The notes: generated by a model not told the origin, from the sequence alone. Positions 9,695-18,907 are shown, counted from the stretch's first letter. The stretch: DNA of 64,000 nucleotides from Asaia bogorensis_B (GCF_900465315.1 NZ_UBIX01000013.1), one strand, 5' to 3'. Made by a program: numbers and translations.

Positions 9695-10462
9695 TTACAC
9701 GGATGCCGTCAAACCCCCGTCAACGGTCAGTATATGCCCATTAACGAAGCTCGAGGCCTCGGAGGCGAGAAACACAGCGGCGCCTACCAGCTCCTCACTC
9801 TTGCCCCATCGTGCCGCGGGGGTGCGCTGGCACAACCATGAGGAGAAGGCCGGATCGGCAACAAGAGCTGCGTTCATCTCTGTTTCGAAATACCCCGGGG
9901 CGAGCCCGTTGATCTGCAGCCCGTGCCGTGCCCAGTCGGTCGCCATGCCCTTGGTGAGCATTTTCACGGCCCCTTTGGTTGCGGTGTAGGGGGCGATGCC
10001 GGGACGCGCCAGCTCGCTCTGCACAGAACAGATGTTGATGATCTTGCCGCGCCCACGCGTGATCATGCCTTTCGAGACCGCCTGGGCGACAAAAAACACC
10101 GAGCTGAGATTGGTGGAAATCAGGCGGTCCCACTCGGCACGTGGAAACTGGTCGAGAGGCGAGCGGAACTGGATGCCGGCGTTGTTGATCAGGATATCGA
10201 TCGGACCTTCGGCCTCGATCGCCTCGATACCTGCAATGACTTGGTCCTGATTGGTGACATCGAAAACGCTGCCGCGTGTCACAATGCCCTCGCCCTCCAG
10301 GCGGGCCCGTGCAGAATCGAGATGTGCCGGGTCACGCCCGTTGAGAATGATTTCAGCCCCGTAGCGCCCCAGACCCTGCGCGAGCGTAAAGCCGATGCCG
10401 CGCGAGGCGCCAGTGATGAGGGCGCGCTTGCCCTTGAGGGAAAAAAGGGCGGGCTCGGACAT
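9695..10462 (-). CDS. gno: Gluconate 5-dehydrogenase (SDR family)
   Basis: Cytosolic NADP(H)-dependent interconversion of gluconate and 5-ketogluconate, part of acetic acid bacterial sugar metabolism. The 255-residue short-chain dehydrogenase has the cofactor motif TGASRGIG near the N-terminus, NNAG, the catalytic Ser in NICSVQSELARPG, the YTATK Tyr/Lys pair, and VDGG at the end. The text of the whole protein closely resembles the Gluconobacter Gno protein as I remember it. Start at 10462 is supported by AGAAGGA about eight bases upstream; a longer frame to 10534 has no such site. Substrate specificity is inferred from resemblance, not tested. Confidence 0.88.
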   Translation of the reverse strand: MSEPALFSLKGKRALITGASRGIGFTLAQGLGRYGAEIILNGRDPAHLDSARARLEGEGIVTRGSVFDVTNQDQVIAGIEAIEAEGPIDILINNAGIQFRSPLDQFPRAEWDRLISTNLSSVFFVAQAVSKGMITRGRGKIINICSVQSELARPGIAPYTATKGAVKMLTKGMATDWARHGLQINGLAPGYFETEMNAALVADPAFSSWLCQRTPAARWGKSEELVGAAVFLASEASSFVNGHILTVDGGLTASV

Positions 10463-10772
10463 GGCTGGATCCTTCTCTGGACGGTCCGGCCCGTGACTGT
10501 CGGGGCGGACATGATCTGGCGGCTCGCTGAACACATTATCGTTTCAAGCCGCTCATATGCTGGGCATGGTATCAGGGATGCTCAAACTGCCCAGCCGACA
10601 TTTTCGTGTGGTTTCTTTCAGCCATCTTTTGCCTGCACCGTCGTCACATCACGGGAGGGGATGACAGGGGCGTATGTCCGGAGAGTTTTCAAGTGCCCTT
10701 GCCCAGGCAAGTGAGCGGGCCTGTGTCGCCGCCGATCTTGGCGCGGCGCATGGGGCACGCCATACAGGAGAA

Positions 10773-12188
10773 ATGACCAAGGAAGCGACCTATCTCCCTA
10801 TCGCCCTGCGCCTCGATGATGGCCGCGCTCTCGTAATCGGGGGCGGGCAGGTGGCCGCCAACAAGCTGCGCCTGCTTTTGGGGCGCTGTGATGATATCGC
10901 CCAGATCGGTCCGGTTCATGACATCGAAATCCGCCAGGCGATCAACAGCGGCCACGTCACCCATCTCGGCGAGGCACTCGACGCACATCGTATCAGCGCT
11001 TTGCTGGGGGAGATGCGCATTGTTTTCGCGGCCACCGAGGATGCTGCGTTCAACCGTGTCATTGCGGCACAGGCGCGCGAACAGGGGGTGAATATCTGCG
11101 TCGTTGACGATCCTGAGCCATCCACTTTCATCACCCCTGCCATCATTGACCGGACCCCGGTCCAGATTGCGATCTCGACCAATGGCGCGGCGCCCGTACT
11201 GGCCCGGCGCCTGCGCACCCAGATCGAGGCGCTGCTTCCCGAAGGGCTCTCGCGCCTGGCGCGCTTCATGCAGGCACAACGCACGTGGATACGCCATGCC
11301 CAGCCGGACACCATGATCCGGCGACGGGCATGGGAGGATTTTGTGGATGGCGCGGGTGCCGAGCAGGCCCTTAGGGGAGAGGATGAGGCTGCAAGAGCGA
11401 GTCTCGAACGCAGCCTGGGTGGCGTGCCGAGAGAAGGCGAGGTCTGGCTGGTCGGTGCCGGGCCGGGTGATCCGGACCTTCTCACGCTGGCGGCCCTGCG
11501 CCTGATGCAGAATGCCGACACCGTCCTGTATGACCAGTTGATTCCACCCGCAATCATGGACCGCGTGCGGCGTGACGCAGAGCGTGTGTTCGTTGGCAAG
11601 AAGCGCAGCCACCACACCCTGCCGCAGGAAGGGATCAATGACGAGTTGATACGCCGCGCCAGAGCGGGTGAACGCGTTCTGCGCCTGAAGGGAGGCGATC
11701 CGTTTATCTTCGGGCGTGGTGGTGAGGAAATGGAGGCGCTGGTGGATGCCGGTGTCACTGTACGCGTCATCCCCGGCATCACGGCAGCCAGTGGGTGTGG
11801 CGCGGCGGCAGGCATCCCGTTGACGCATCGGGACTGCGCACAGAGCTGTGTGTTTGTCACTGGTCACGCCCGCGCCGATGGCACGCTCAATCTGGATTGG
11901 CCGAGTCTGGCCAAGAAAGGGCAGACACTCGCTATCTATATGGGGCTCGCACCGATGACGGATCTCTGCGCCCAGCTTCAGGCCCATGGCCTGCCCGCCG
12001 ACTGGCCCGCCGCTGTAATCGAGCATGGCACGCGTGATGATCAGCGCGTGCATGTGGCAACACTTGCAACGCTGCCTGCGTTGGTTATCGAGCGCAATGT
12101 GGCAAGCCCGGCGCTCACCCTCGTGGGGGAGGTGGTGAACCACCGCCGCTCGGGGCATGGGAAAACAATTCACCATAAAGAAGCGTGA
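10773..12188 (+). CDS. cysG: Siroheme synthase (dehydrogenase/ferrochelatase plus uroporphyrinogen-III methyltransferase)
   Basis: Makes siroheme, the prosthetic group of sulfite and nitrite reductases. The N-terminal half has the precorrin-2 dehydrogenase motif LVIGGGQVAANK and PSTFITPAIIDR. The C-terminal half has the SAM uroporphyrinogen-III C-methyltransferase motifs VGAGPGDPDLLTLAALR, LRLKGGDPFIFGRGGEE and PGITAASG. ATG 10773 matches the family N-terminus (471 residues), although its AGGAG is very close; ATG 10674, 33 codons upstream, follows GGGAGGGG and is the alternative. It heads the sulfate assimilation cluster cysG-cysH-cysD-cysNC. No sulfite reductase gene is present in the window. 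Confidence 0.93.
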   Translation: MTKEATYLPIALRLDDGRALVIGGGQVAANKLRLLLGRCDDIAQIGPVHDIEIRQAINSGHVTHLGEALDAHRISALLGEMRIVFAATEDAAFNRVIAAQAREQGVNICVVDDPEPSTFITPAIIDRTPVQIAISTNGAAPVLARRLRTQIEALLPEGLSRLARFMQAQRTWIRHAQPDTMIRRRAWEDFVDGAGAEQALRGEDEAARASLERSLGGVPREGEVWLVGAGPGDPDLLTLAALRLMQNADTVLYDQLIPPAIMDRVRRDAERVFVGKKRSHHTLPQEGINDELIRRARAGERVLRLKGGDPFIFGRGGEEMEALVDAGVTVRVIPGITAASGCGAAAGIPLTHRDCAQSCVFVTGHARADGTLNLDWPSLAKKGQTLAIYMGLAPMTDLCAQLQAHGLPADWPAAVIEHGTRDDQRVHVATLATLPALVIERNVASPALTLVGEVVNHRRSGHGKTIHHKEA

Positions 12189-12281
12189 GTTCGTAGTTTA
12201 CCCATTGCACGGTGTTGTCCGAGGTATTATGTCGAGCGTGATGGCGCAATAAGCGATTTTTCAGTGTGGATTTAACCGATC

Positions 12282-12965
12282 ATGGCCCTGACCCAGACCG
12301 AACGGCAGATCCTTGAAACGACCGGCGAGGAAGCAATCCTGGAGCGCTCCATGGAAGTGCTTTCGGGGCGTATGGCGCTTGTCTCGTCCTTCGGGGCCGA
12401 ATCCGCGCTGCTCCTTGCACTGGTTGCCGATATCGACCGCGATTTTCCGATATTCTTTCTCGATACCAGGCGCCATTTCCCGGAGACGCTGAGCTATCGC
12501 GATGCCCTGATCGATCACCTTGGACTGACCGGGGTTGTGAATATCGCGCCCTCGGCCAAGGCGCTGCATGATCGTGATCCGCAGGACATGCTGGCCGATT
12601 TTGACCCGGATGCCTGCTGCGCCTTGCGCAAGGTTGAGCCTATGGATGACGCATTGAACGATTTTGATGCGTGGATAACCGGGCGCAAACGCGGTCAGGC
12701 AGCGACACGCGCCTCGATGGCCGTATTCGAGCCGCTTGCGGACGGGCGAGCCAAGATCAATCCGCTTGCCTCCTGGACGCGAGAGCGCATCGCAAGCGAA
12801 ATGACCCGGCGCGACTTGCCGCGTCACCCCCTGACGGCCCTCGGTTTCAAATCCATCGGCTGTGCGCCCTGCACACGGGCCGTGGCCGAAGGTGAGGACC
12901 CCAGAGCCGGACGCTGGGCCGGCCAGACCAAAACCGAATGCGGCATTCACCTGCCAGCGCGATAA
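12282..12965 (+). CDS. cysH: Iron-sulfur adenylyl-sulfate / phosphoadenylyl-sulfate reductase
   Basis: Reduces activated sulfate (APS or PAPS) to sulfite in the cytosol. The 227-residue protein has SSFGAESALLL for nucleotide binding, FLDTRRHFPET, and the four-cysteine [4Fe-4S] pattern formed by DACCALRK and IGCAPCTR. It ends with the ECGIH thiol motif that carries the catalytic cysteine. The Fe-S cysteines point to the APS-reducing bacterial/plant type, which fits Alphaproteobacteria; the APS kinase domain of the cysNC product downstream leaves the true substrate open. The next gene starts 12 bases after the stop. Confidence 0.93.
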   Translation: MALTQTERQILETTGEEAILERSMEVLSGRMALVSSFGAESALLLALVADIDRDFPIFFLDTRRHFPETLSYRDALIDHLGLTGVVNIAPSAKALHDRDPQDMLADFDPDACCALRKVEPMDDALNDFDAWITGRKRGQAATRASMAVFEPLADGRAKINPLASWTRERIASEMTRRDLPRHPLTALGFKSIGCAPCTRAVAEGEDPRAGRWAGQTKTECGIHLPAR

Positions 12966-12976
12966 CGGAGCATAAA

Positions 12977-13810
12977 ATGAGTTTGGCGTCCCCCACCCTC
13001 GCCACGCCGCGTGCCATGGATGACCTCGATCAGCTTGAGGCGCAGAGCATCTTCATTCTGCGTGAGGCCTATCGCAAGCTGCGTCCGCTCTCCCTGCTCT
13101 GGTCTCTGGGCAAGGACAGCAATGTCATGGTCTGGCTGGCACGCAAGGCATTCATGGGCCGCGTGCCGTTTCCGGTCATGCATGTCGATACGGGCAAGAA
13201 ATTCCCTGAGATGTATGCCTTTCGCGAGGAATACACCAAGAAGTGGAACCTCGACCTGATGCTTGGCGATTGCCCACCGGTTGAGGAAATCGATCCGTCC
13301 CTGCCGCCTGCGGCGCGTTCTGCAGCGCGCAAGACCGCCGGTCTGGCCAGCCTGATTGAAAAGCACAAGCTGCGCGGCGTCATTGCCGGTATCCGCCGTG
13401 ACGAGCAGGCGACGCGCGCCAAGGAGCGCGTGTTCAGCCCGCGTGGGGCGGGTCATCGCTGGGATGTACGCAATCAGCCGCCGGAATTCTGGGACCAGTA
13501 CGCCACACCTTATGAGGACGGGATGCATATCCGTGTGCATCCGCTGCTGTCGTGGCGCGAAATCGATATCTGGCGCTATATCGAGCGCGAGAACATCCCG
13601 CTGGTCGATCTGTATTTCGCGAAGAACGGCAAGCGTTACCGCTCGCTGGGTGACCAGGACATCACGAGCCCCATCGACAGCAATGCCTCGACTCTCGCCG
13701 AGGTGATTGCCGAGCTTGAAAACAGCAAGACATCCGAGCGTGCCGGTCGCGCGATGGATCATGAATCAGAAGACGCGTTCGAGCGTCTGCGTGTTGCGGG
13801 TTATCTCTGA
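12977..13810 (+). CDS. cysD: Sulfate adenylyltransferase subunit 2
   Basis: Small catalytic subunit of ATP sulfurylase, an adenine nucleotide alpha-hydrolase fold protein that forms APS from ATP and sulfate. The 277 residues include LLWSLGKDSNVMVWL (PP-loop), PFPVMHVDTGKKFPEM, GIRRDEQATRAKER, and the conserved C-terminal segment ending FERLRVAGYL. ATG 12977 has ACGGAG six bases upstream. It is 12 bases after cysH and 3 bases before cysNC, so the genes are almost surely one transcript. Confidence 0.95.
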   Translation: MSLASPTLATPRAMDDLDQLEAQSIFILREAYRKLRPLSLLWSLGKDSNVMVWLARKAFMGRVPFPVMHVDTGKKFPEMYAFREEYTKKWNLDLMLGDCPPVEEIDPSLPPAARSAARKTAGLASLIEKHKLRGVIAGIRRDEQATRAKERVFSPRGAGHRWDVRNQPPEFWDQYATPYEDGMHIRVHPLLSWREIDIWRYIERENIPLVDLYFAKNGKRYRSLGDQDITSPIDSNASTLAEVIAELENSKTSERAGRAMDHESEDAFERLRVAGYL

Positions 13811-13813
13811 GCC

Positions 13814-15694
13814 ATGGGCGAAATCATGAAAAACAACGACCTCCCAGCCTCGCTGCGCGCAGCTGCCACGCCGATCGTTATTGTTGGCCATGTCGATCAC
13901 GGCAAGTCGACGCTTATTGGCCGTCTGCTTTACGACACGGACAGCCTGCAGGACGGAAAGCTCGCTCAGATTGTTGAGAGCAGCCGCAAGCGCGGCCTTA
14001 CTGTCGAATGGAGCTTCCTTCTCGACTCGCTTCAGATCGAGCGCGATCAGGGCGTAACTGTCGATTCCACCCGTATTCCTTTCCATCTGGGCGGGCGCGA
14101 GTTCGTTATTGTCGATGCGCCCGGCCATCGCCAGTTTCTGCGTAACATGATTACTGGTGCCGCTGACGCCGAAGCCGCCGTCCTTGTGGTAGACGCGCTT
14201 GAGGGCGCTCAGGAGCAGACGCGTCGTCACGCGATGCTCCTGCGCCTGATTGGCATCCGTCATGTGATCGTGCTGCTCAACAAATCCGATCTGCTGGATT
14301 TCGATCAGGCGAAGATCGCCCAGGCCGAAGCCGATGTGCGCGACTTGCTGGGTCGTCTCGAAATCACAGTCGAGGCCTTCGTACCGGCCTCCGCTCGTGA
14401 TGGCGATAACATTGCCAGCCGCTCGGAGCGCGCGCCCTGGTATACGGGGCCTACGCTGGTTGAGGCTCTGGCCGCCGTACCGGCACCGGCCTCACGCCTG
14501 GCTCTCGATTTCCGTATGCCTGTGCAGGATGTCTATCGCTTTGACGATGTGCGTTATGTCGCCGGGCGGATCGAACGCGGTGTCATACGCGCAGGCGATC
14601 GCATCATGATTGGCTCACAGGGTCAGCAGGCTACAGTTGCAGAAATCTGCCGCTGGCATGCGCCGGAAAATCCTGTCGCGGGAGCAGGTGAATCCATTGC
14701 GTTGCGTCTGGAGCCCGATCTGGTGCCGGATCGTGGGGATCTGCTTTATCCGGTGCAGGAAAATGGGGCGGCACCGATCCGCACAGCGCGCCTGCGCACC
14801 CGTCTTTTCTGGTTGCGTGGTGAGCCCCTGCGTGTGGGTGAAAGCTTTACCCTGCGTCTGGCCACAGCCGAACATGATGTGACGGTCGCCTCGATCGATG
14901 CCGTCGTGAACCTTGATGATCTCACGCTCTCGCCCGGTGACGAGGTACCGCCGGATGGGTTTGCCGAGATCACCCTTGTGGCCTCTCATGCCATCCTGTT
15001 CGACCCGTTCTCGCCAGGTTACAGCGATGGGCGCGGTGTGCTGGTGGATCGCTTCCAGCGCATCGTGGGCGGTGCGCCACTGCTTGGGGCTGCTGAACTG
15101 CCGGACGGTGCCCATGCCATCCATCCGACAGCCAGCAAGGTAACTGCCGCGCAGCGCCAGTCTTTGCATGGTCACAAGGGCGCTGTGTTCTGGCTGACTG
15201 GCCTGCCGGGTTCGGGCAAGAGCACGATTGCCCGGGCGGTCGAGACCGATCTGGTCGCGGCTGGAATTCGTACAACAGTGCTCGATGGCGACACGCTGCG
15301 CGCCGGTCTGTGCAGCGATCTCGGATTCTCGCCAGAAGATCGACGCGAGAATATCCGTCGCGCAGCCCATGTGGCGCGTATTCTGGCAGAGAGTGGGCAG
15401 GCTGTTATCGTGGCTCTTGTCTCTCCTCTGATCGAGGACCGTGCGCTTGCGGCGCAGATCGTGGGCGAAGGTTTCCACGAGATCCATGTGGATACGGCGG
15501 TGGAAATCTGTGAGTCACGAGACCCGAAAGGGCTCTATGCCGCAGCGAGAGCCGGGAAGATTGCAGATTTCACGGGCGTCAGCGCGCCTTATGAAACACC
15601 GGCTAACCCGGCAATGCGCCTTGAAACGCTCGGGGCCCTGGACGGAACGGTGCAGGGTTTCGCATCCTTCGTGCGCGGTGTGATCATCGCGTAA
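13814..15694 (+). CDS. cysNC: Fused sulfate adenylyltransferase subunit 1 / adenylylsulfate kinase
   Basis: The N-terminal ~430 residues are the CysN GTPase that drives APS formation with CysD: GHVDHGKSTLIGRLLYDTDS (P-loop), DAPGHRQFLRNM, LLNKSDLLD, then beta-barrel domains. The C-terminal ~180 residues are an APS kinase (CysC) with GLPGSGKSTIARAVE, LDGDTLRAGLCSDLGFS and DPKGLYAAARAG. This fusion is known in Alphaproteobacteria. Starts at 13814 and 13826 are both possible; the first follows the cysD stop by three bases. A textbook terminator follows at 15701. Confidence 0.95.
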   Translation: MGEIMKNNDLPASLRAAATPIVIVGHVDHGKSTLIGRLLYDTDSLQDGKLAQIVESSRKRGLTVEWSFLLDSLQIERDQGVTVDSTRIPFHLGGREFVIVDAPGHRQFLRNMITGAADAEAAVLVVDALEGAQEQTRRHAMLLRLIGIRHVIVLLNKSDLLDFDQAKIAQAEADVRDLLGRLEITVEAFVPASARDGDNIASRSERAPWYTGPTLVEALAAVPAPASRLALDFRMPVQDVYRFDDVRYVAGRIERGVIRAGDRIMIGSQGQQATVAEICRWHAPENPVAGAGESIALRLEPDLVPDRGDLLYPVQENGAAPIRTARLRTRLFWLRGEPLRVGESFTLRLATAEHDVTVASIDAVVNLDDLTLSPGDEVPPDGFAEITLVASHAILFDPFSPGYSDGRGVLVDRFQRIVGGAPLLGAAELPDGAHAIHPTASKVTAAQRQSLHGHKGAVFWLTGLPGSGKSTIARAVETDLVAAGIRTTVLDGDTLRAGLCSDLGFSPEDRRENIRRAAHVARILAESGQAVIVALVSPLIEDRALAAQIVGEGFHEIHVDTAVEICESRDPKGLYAAARAGKIADFTGVSAPYETPANPAMRLETLGALDGTVQGFASFVRGVIIA

Positions 15695-15700
15695 AGAGCG

Positions 15701-15733
15701 GATCAGGCGATTTTTCGGGTCGCCTGATCTTTT
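15701..15733 (+). terminator. Rho-independent terminator of the cys cluster
   Basis: A perfect 10-bp stem, GATCAGGCGA at 15701-15710 and TCGCCTGATC at 15720-15729, followed by TTTT, six bases after the cysNC stop. Confidence 0.88.
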
Positions 15734-15756
15734 CCTGCATCCAGAAGGCGGTTCGC

Positions 15757-16557
15757 TCAATCATCCCTAAACGGTGAGTGGGCGGCCGCTTCAGCTTCCA
15801 GAGCGCAGCGTGCCTCGTCCGGGCGGGTTTTCTCCGCCTGCATGGCAAGCAGTTCTTCACGGGCCTTTGGCATCAGGGCCCGAATGGCCGGATTTTCAAG
15901 AGTGGCAACGGCAAAGGCCCCGGCCGCCTGATAGCCCGCAGCAACATCCGACGCCCAATGCACGCCGCATATGATGCGGCTTTCTCCAATCACACGACCA
16001 CGTTGTAGTAGTTCTGCGCTGCGTTCCGGCAAAAGTGCGGAGAGGACAAGCGCGGTGGAGTAGCCGGCGATGGTATGACCCGACGGGTAAGACGGGCTTT
16101 TCGCCAGTCTCTCATCACGCGCAACGCAAATGGGCGCATCATTGCCGATAAAGGGACGCTTGCGCTTCCAGTAATGCTTTTCTTCCGACGTTCTGCCGCT
16201 TTCGGCCTTGGCCATCATGTCGAGGATGCGCGCCAGAGTCGGGGCCTGGGCGATGTCGATCGTAAAGCCTGCCGCACAGGAAAAGCCCTTGAGGAAGGGG
16301 GCAGGGCGCAAATCGGCGTCGCTCTGCGCGAGTGCCCAGCGTGGCGAGCCCATGAGCGCGCGTGTACGAGCGAAAATGCGGTCATCATCACCTTGCGAAG
16401 CCAGCCCGGCCGATGGCGGGGTTGCAAGGGCCAGACGCTCATCCGGCAAATGGGCGGTATCGAGAGGTTGGGTGGGTGCTGTGGTGCACGAAGCGAAAAG
16501 GCAGAGCAGAAAACCGCCCCGGACAAAGGAATTCCGACCGGATTTGGGAGGGGTCAT
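15757..16557 (-). CDS. Class A non-specific acid phosphatase / PAP2-type, exported
   Basis: Likely periplasmic phosphomonoesterase. The three PAP2 signature blocks are present in order: KRKRPF, SYPSGHT and SRIICGVHWASD, with the vanadium-haloperoxidase-like Lys, Arg, His, Arg and His residues. The protein starts with a hydrophobic signal ending LFASC, which may be a lipobox, so outer-membrane lipoprotein anchoring is possible. ATG 16557 gives 266 residues; a longer frame opens at 16605. It converges on the cys cluster, and its substrate is not evident. Confidence 0.85.
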   Translation of the reverse strand: MTPPKSGRNSFVRGGFLLCLFASCTTAPTQPLDTAHLPDERLALATPPSAGLASQGDDDRIFARTRALMGSPRWALAQSDADLRPAPFLKGFSCAAGFTIDIAQAPTLARILDMMAKAESGRTSEEKHYWKRKRPFIGNDAPICVARDERLAKSPSYPSGHTIAGYSTALVLSALLPERSAELLQRGRVIGESRIICGVHWASDVAAGYQAAGAFAVATLENPAIRALMPKAREELLAMQAEKTRPDEARCALEAEAAAHSPFRDD

Positions 16558-16679
16558 GTCAAGCCTATTCGTTTCATATGGGATACGAATGGCTGTTAAC
16601 AGCATTGGAAGATTCGCGAAACTGTCTCAGCAGGCAGGATGTGCCGTGACGCACGCCTGCAACGTCATCAGAGGGGCAT

Positions 16680-17045
16680 TCAAGGCAAAATCGACGCGAA
16701 ATGAGCTCCATAGCGCGGCGGTTCGGCGGTAGCTGGAGCGAGTGAGGGTGTTTCCCTGTTGTCGAGCAGTCCAAGGATGGTTGTGGTCCGAATACGCTCT
16801 GCGGGTGAGGCAAAATCATAGATCACCTCGCGGGCAGCGCGACTGGAGACGATAATACCAGCACGCCTTAACTCGCCGAGCTGTTGTGACAGGGCAGGTT
16901 GACCGATGCCGGTACGGGCCTCGATTTCAGCCACGGTAAATGGAGCATCGATCAGGACCGAGAGGATCGATAGGCGCTGTCCCTGCCCATAAAGGCGGAG
17001 GCGCTCGACGAGCCGCATCATATGCTGATCGTTCAGGGGCGTCAT
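16680..17045 (-). CDS. ArsR/SmtB-family repressor, BigR-like but without cysteines
   Basis: A 121-residue winged-helix repressor. The helix-turn-helix reads FTVAEIEARTGIGQPALSQQ followed by LGELRRAG, resembling BigR/SqrR sulfide-responsive repressors (recalled BigR: GIGQPTLSQQLGVLR). BigR senses persulfide through two cysteines, C42 and C108. Here the first aligned position is S29 and the protein contains no cysteine, so disulfide or tetrasulfide sensing in the known way is impossible. The start overlaps the stop of the peroxiredoxin gene by four bases, implying translational coupling. Sulfide-oxidation genes lie divergently; the palindrome at 17801 is the inferred operator. Confidence 0.85.
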   Translation of the reverse strand: MTPLNDQHMMRLVERLRLYGQGQRLSILSVLIDAPFTVAEIEARTGIGQPALSQQLGELRRAGIIVSSRAAREVIYDFASPAERIRTTTILGLLDNRETPSLAPATAEPPRYGAHFASILP

Positions 17046-17683
17046 TGCGAATCATCCGCCTGAAGGCAGTGGAACCAGGGCTGTTCGTGCTGGGTGTTGA
17101 TTTCTTCCACGGTGAGCGACGGGGGGCGGAAGATAGCACCACCAGGCTGCCAGTTCTCCGGTGTCAGGGCGTCGCCACGCGCGGCACGTTGCAGGGCCGA
17201 AACCGTGCGAAGAATTTCGTTTACCGAGCGACCCACACAGAGAGGATAAACCAGGATGGCCTGTATCCGTCCCTCAGGGTCGATGATGTAGGTCGAGCGC
17301 ACTGTACTGCTGTCCTGAGCTGTCGCGTCGAGCATGCCGTAGGCCCGTGCAACGGCCATGGAGGGGTCCTCCACCACTGGGAAGCTGATTTCGGTGCCGA
17401 GATCGCGCCTGATAGCGCTGATCCAGGCTAGGTGTGACGATAGCGAGTCGACAGAAAGACCAATGAGCTGGCATCCGAGCTGATCGAATTTCGGCTGGGC
17501 TTTCGCAAAGGCGATGAACTCGCTGGTGCAGACCGGTGTGAAATCGGCAGGGTGGGAGAAAAGCACGACCCACTGTCCTCTGAAATCGCTGAGCGTCAGG
17601 GAGCCGAGTGTCGTACGGGCACGGAAATTGGGGGCGAGCGTTCCTAGGCGCGGGGGGCGCTGTGCCTGTTCTTCCATCGTCAT
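17042..17683 (-). CDS. Peroxiredoxin, Prx6-like
   Basis: A 213-residue thiol peroxidase with the peroxidatic cysteine in DFTPVCTSEF, RSTYIIDPEGRIQ in the C-terminal half, and a long C-terminal arm typical of the Prx6/archaeal-type subfamily. Extra cysteines occur in GCQLIG, PLCVGR and WFHCLQ; whether any resolves the active-site sulfenate is not visible. GGAG lies just upstream of ATG 17683. It is co-transcribed with the overlapping ArsR gene and divergent from sulfur-oxidation genes, so protection during reactive sulfur or peroxide stress is inferred. Confidence 0.92.
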   Translation of the reverse strand: MTMEEQAQRPPRLGTLAPNFRARTTLGSLTLSDFRGQWVVLFSHPADFTPVCTSEFIAFAKAQPKFDQLGCQLIGLSVDSLSSHLAWISAIRRDLGTEISFPVVEDPSMAVARAYGMLDATAQDSSTVRSTYIIDPEGRIQAILVYPLCVGRSVNEILRTVSALQRAARGDALTPENWQPGGAIFRPPSLTVEEINTQHEQPWFHCLQADDSQ

Positions 17684-17754
17684 CTATCTCCTGCACCGTT
17701 AATCCGGATCGGTACCAACCGATTCACGATTTAACGCCGGGGGCTGTGTTGTCC

Positions 17755-17816
17755 TTGACGGGGGCAGATATCACAATTACATAAATCGGGAAATATCACC
17801 TACATAAAATATGTAA
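17755..17816 (+). promoter_or_regulatory. Promoter/operator region between the two sulfur-stress units
   Basis: TTGACG at 17755-17760 is followed after 17 bases by TACATA at 17778-17783, a plausible but weak -10. A perfect palindrome TACATA-AAA-TATGTA spans 17801-17815. The half-site TTACATA occurs at 17777 and again, reversed, at 17810-17816. The spacing and symmetry suit an ArsR-family dimer, and the region lies directly upstream of the hydrolase start at 17843. Function is inferred. Confidence 0.6.
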
Positions 17817-17842
17817 CTAACGATCAGCTCAGCGGAGTGCGT

Positions 17843-18772
17843 ATGATGGATGACGCAACGATTGCCCAGGCGGCCAGTCAGGTTGAGGCGAGTAAAGCCG
17901 GCCAGTCGCCGCGCCCGGTAGTGCGCAGCTTCTTCGACGAAACAACTTTCACGGCCTCGCACGTCGTGCATGATCCCCGCACCCGCGAAGCGGCGATTAT
18001 CGACAGCGTGCTCGATTATGATCCCGCTTCCGGTCGTACCGGGTCATCAAGCGCTCAGGCCATTCTTGAGTATATCCGCGCTGAGTCCCTGACCGTGACC
18101 TGGCAACTCGAGACTCACGCTCACGCCGATCACCTGTCTGCAGCGCCGTGGCTGCAGGAGCATTTGGGAGGCAAGCTCGCCATAGGTGCCGAGATTACCC
18201 ATGTTCAGGAGGTGTTCGGCAAGATATTCAATGCCGGTACGCGCTTTGCACGAGATGGCTCGCAGTTCGATCATCTGTTCCGCGATGGTGAGCGTTTCAG
18301 GATTGGTGAAATCGAGGCGATTGCGCTGCATGTGCCGGGGCATACCCCAGCCGATATGGCGTTCGTCATCGGTGACTGCGCCTTTATCGGTGATACGCTC
18401 TTCATGCCCGATTTCGGAACCGCCCGCGCTGATTTCCCCGGTGGCGATGCAAGGCAGCTCTATCGCTCAATTCGTCGCCTGCTTTCCCTGCCGCGTGAGA
18501 CGCGTCTCTTCCTGTGTCACGATTACAAGGCCCCCGGACGTGACTGGTTTGCCTGGGAAACCACCATTGGAGCACAGCGCGACAGCAACCTTCACGTGCA
18601 TGACAGTGTGAGCGAGGACGAATTCGTCGAGATGCGCACGAAACGTGATGCGACTTTGAGCCTGCCCAATCTCATTATGCCCTCGGTCCAGATCAACATG
18701 CGCGGGGGACGACTGCCGGAGCCGGAAGAAAACGGTACGCGTTATATCAAGATACCGCTCGACAAGCTTTGA
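17843..18772 (+). CDS. blh: MBL-fold hydrolase, Blh/persulfide dioxygenase-like
   Basis: A metallo-beta-lactamase-fold protein of the ETHE1/Blh group, which oxidises glutathione persulfide with an iron centre. The metal motif is THAHADHLSA (HxHxDH), with further ligands in HVPGHTPADM, FIGDTLFMPDFG and LFLCHDYK. ATG 17843 (or 17846) follows AGCGGAG; a GTG at 17837 would overlap that site. About 309 residues. The genes downstream, a phosphatase-SQR fusion and a TauE exporter, match the partners of Blh in known bigR operons, so sulfide detoxification is a well-founded inference. Confidence 0.88.
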   Translation: MMDDATIAQAASQVEASKAGQSPRPVVRSFFDETTFTASHVVHDPRTREAAIIDSVLDYDPASGRTGSSSAQAILEYIRAESLTVTWQLETHAHADHLSAAPWLQEHLGGKLAIGAEITHVQEVFGKIFNAGTRFARDGSQFDHLFRDGERFRIGEIEAIALHVPGHTPADMAFVIGDCAFIGDTLFMPDFGTARADFPGGDARQLYRSIRRLLSLPRETRLFLCHDYKAPGRDWFAWETTIGAQRDSNLHVHDSVSEDEFVEMRTKRDATLSLPNLIMPSVQINMRGGRLPEPEENGTRYIKIPLDKL

Positions 18773-18907
18773 GAGAACGCTGTGCAGTGTCCAGCCTGAC
18801 TGGCCTGCACAACATCTTGCTGACCCCCGCCCGTTACAGAACGCAGCATCCAGCCGGTGCGCATTGACCCGGCCCGTAATACAGCCCGAGAAGAGAGAGG
18901 CAAGCTC

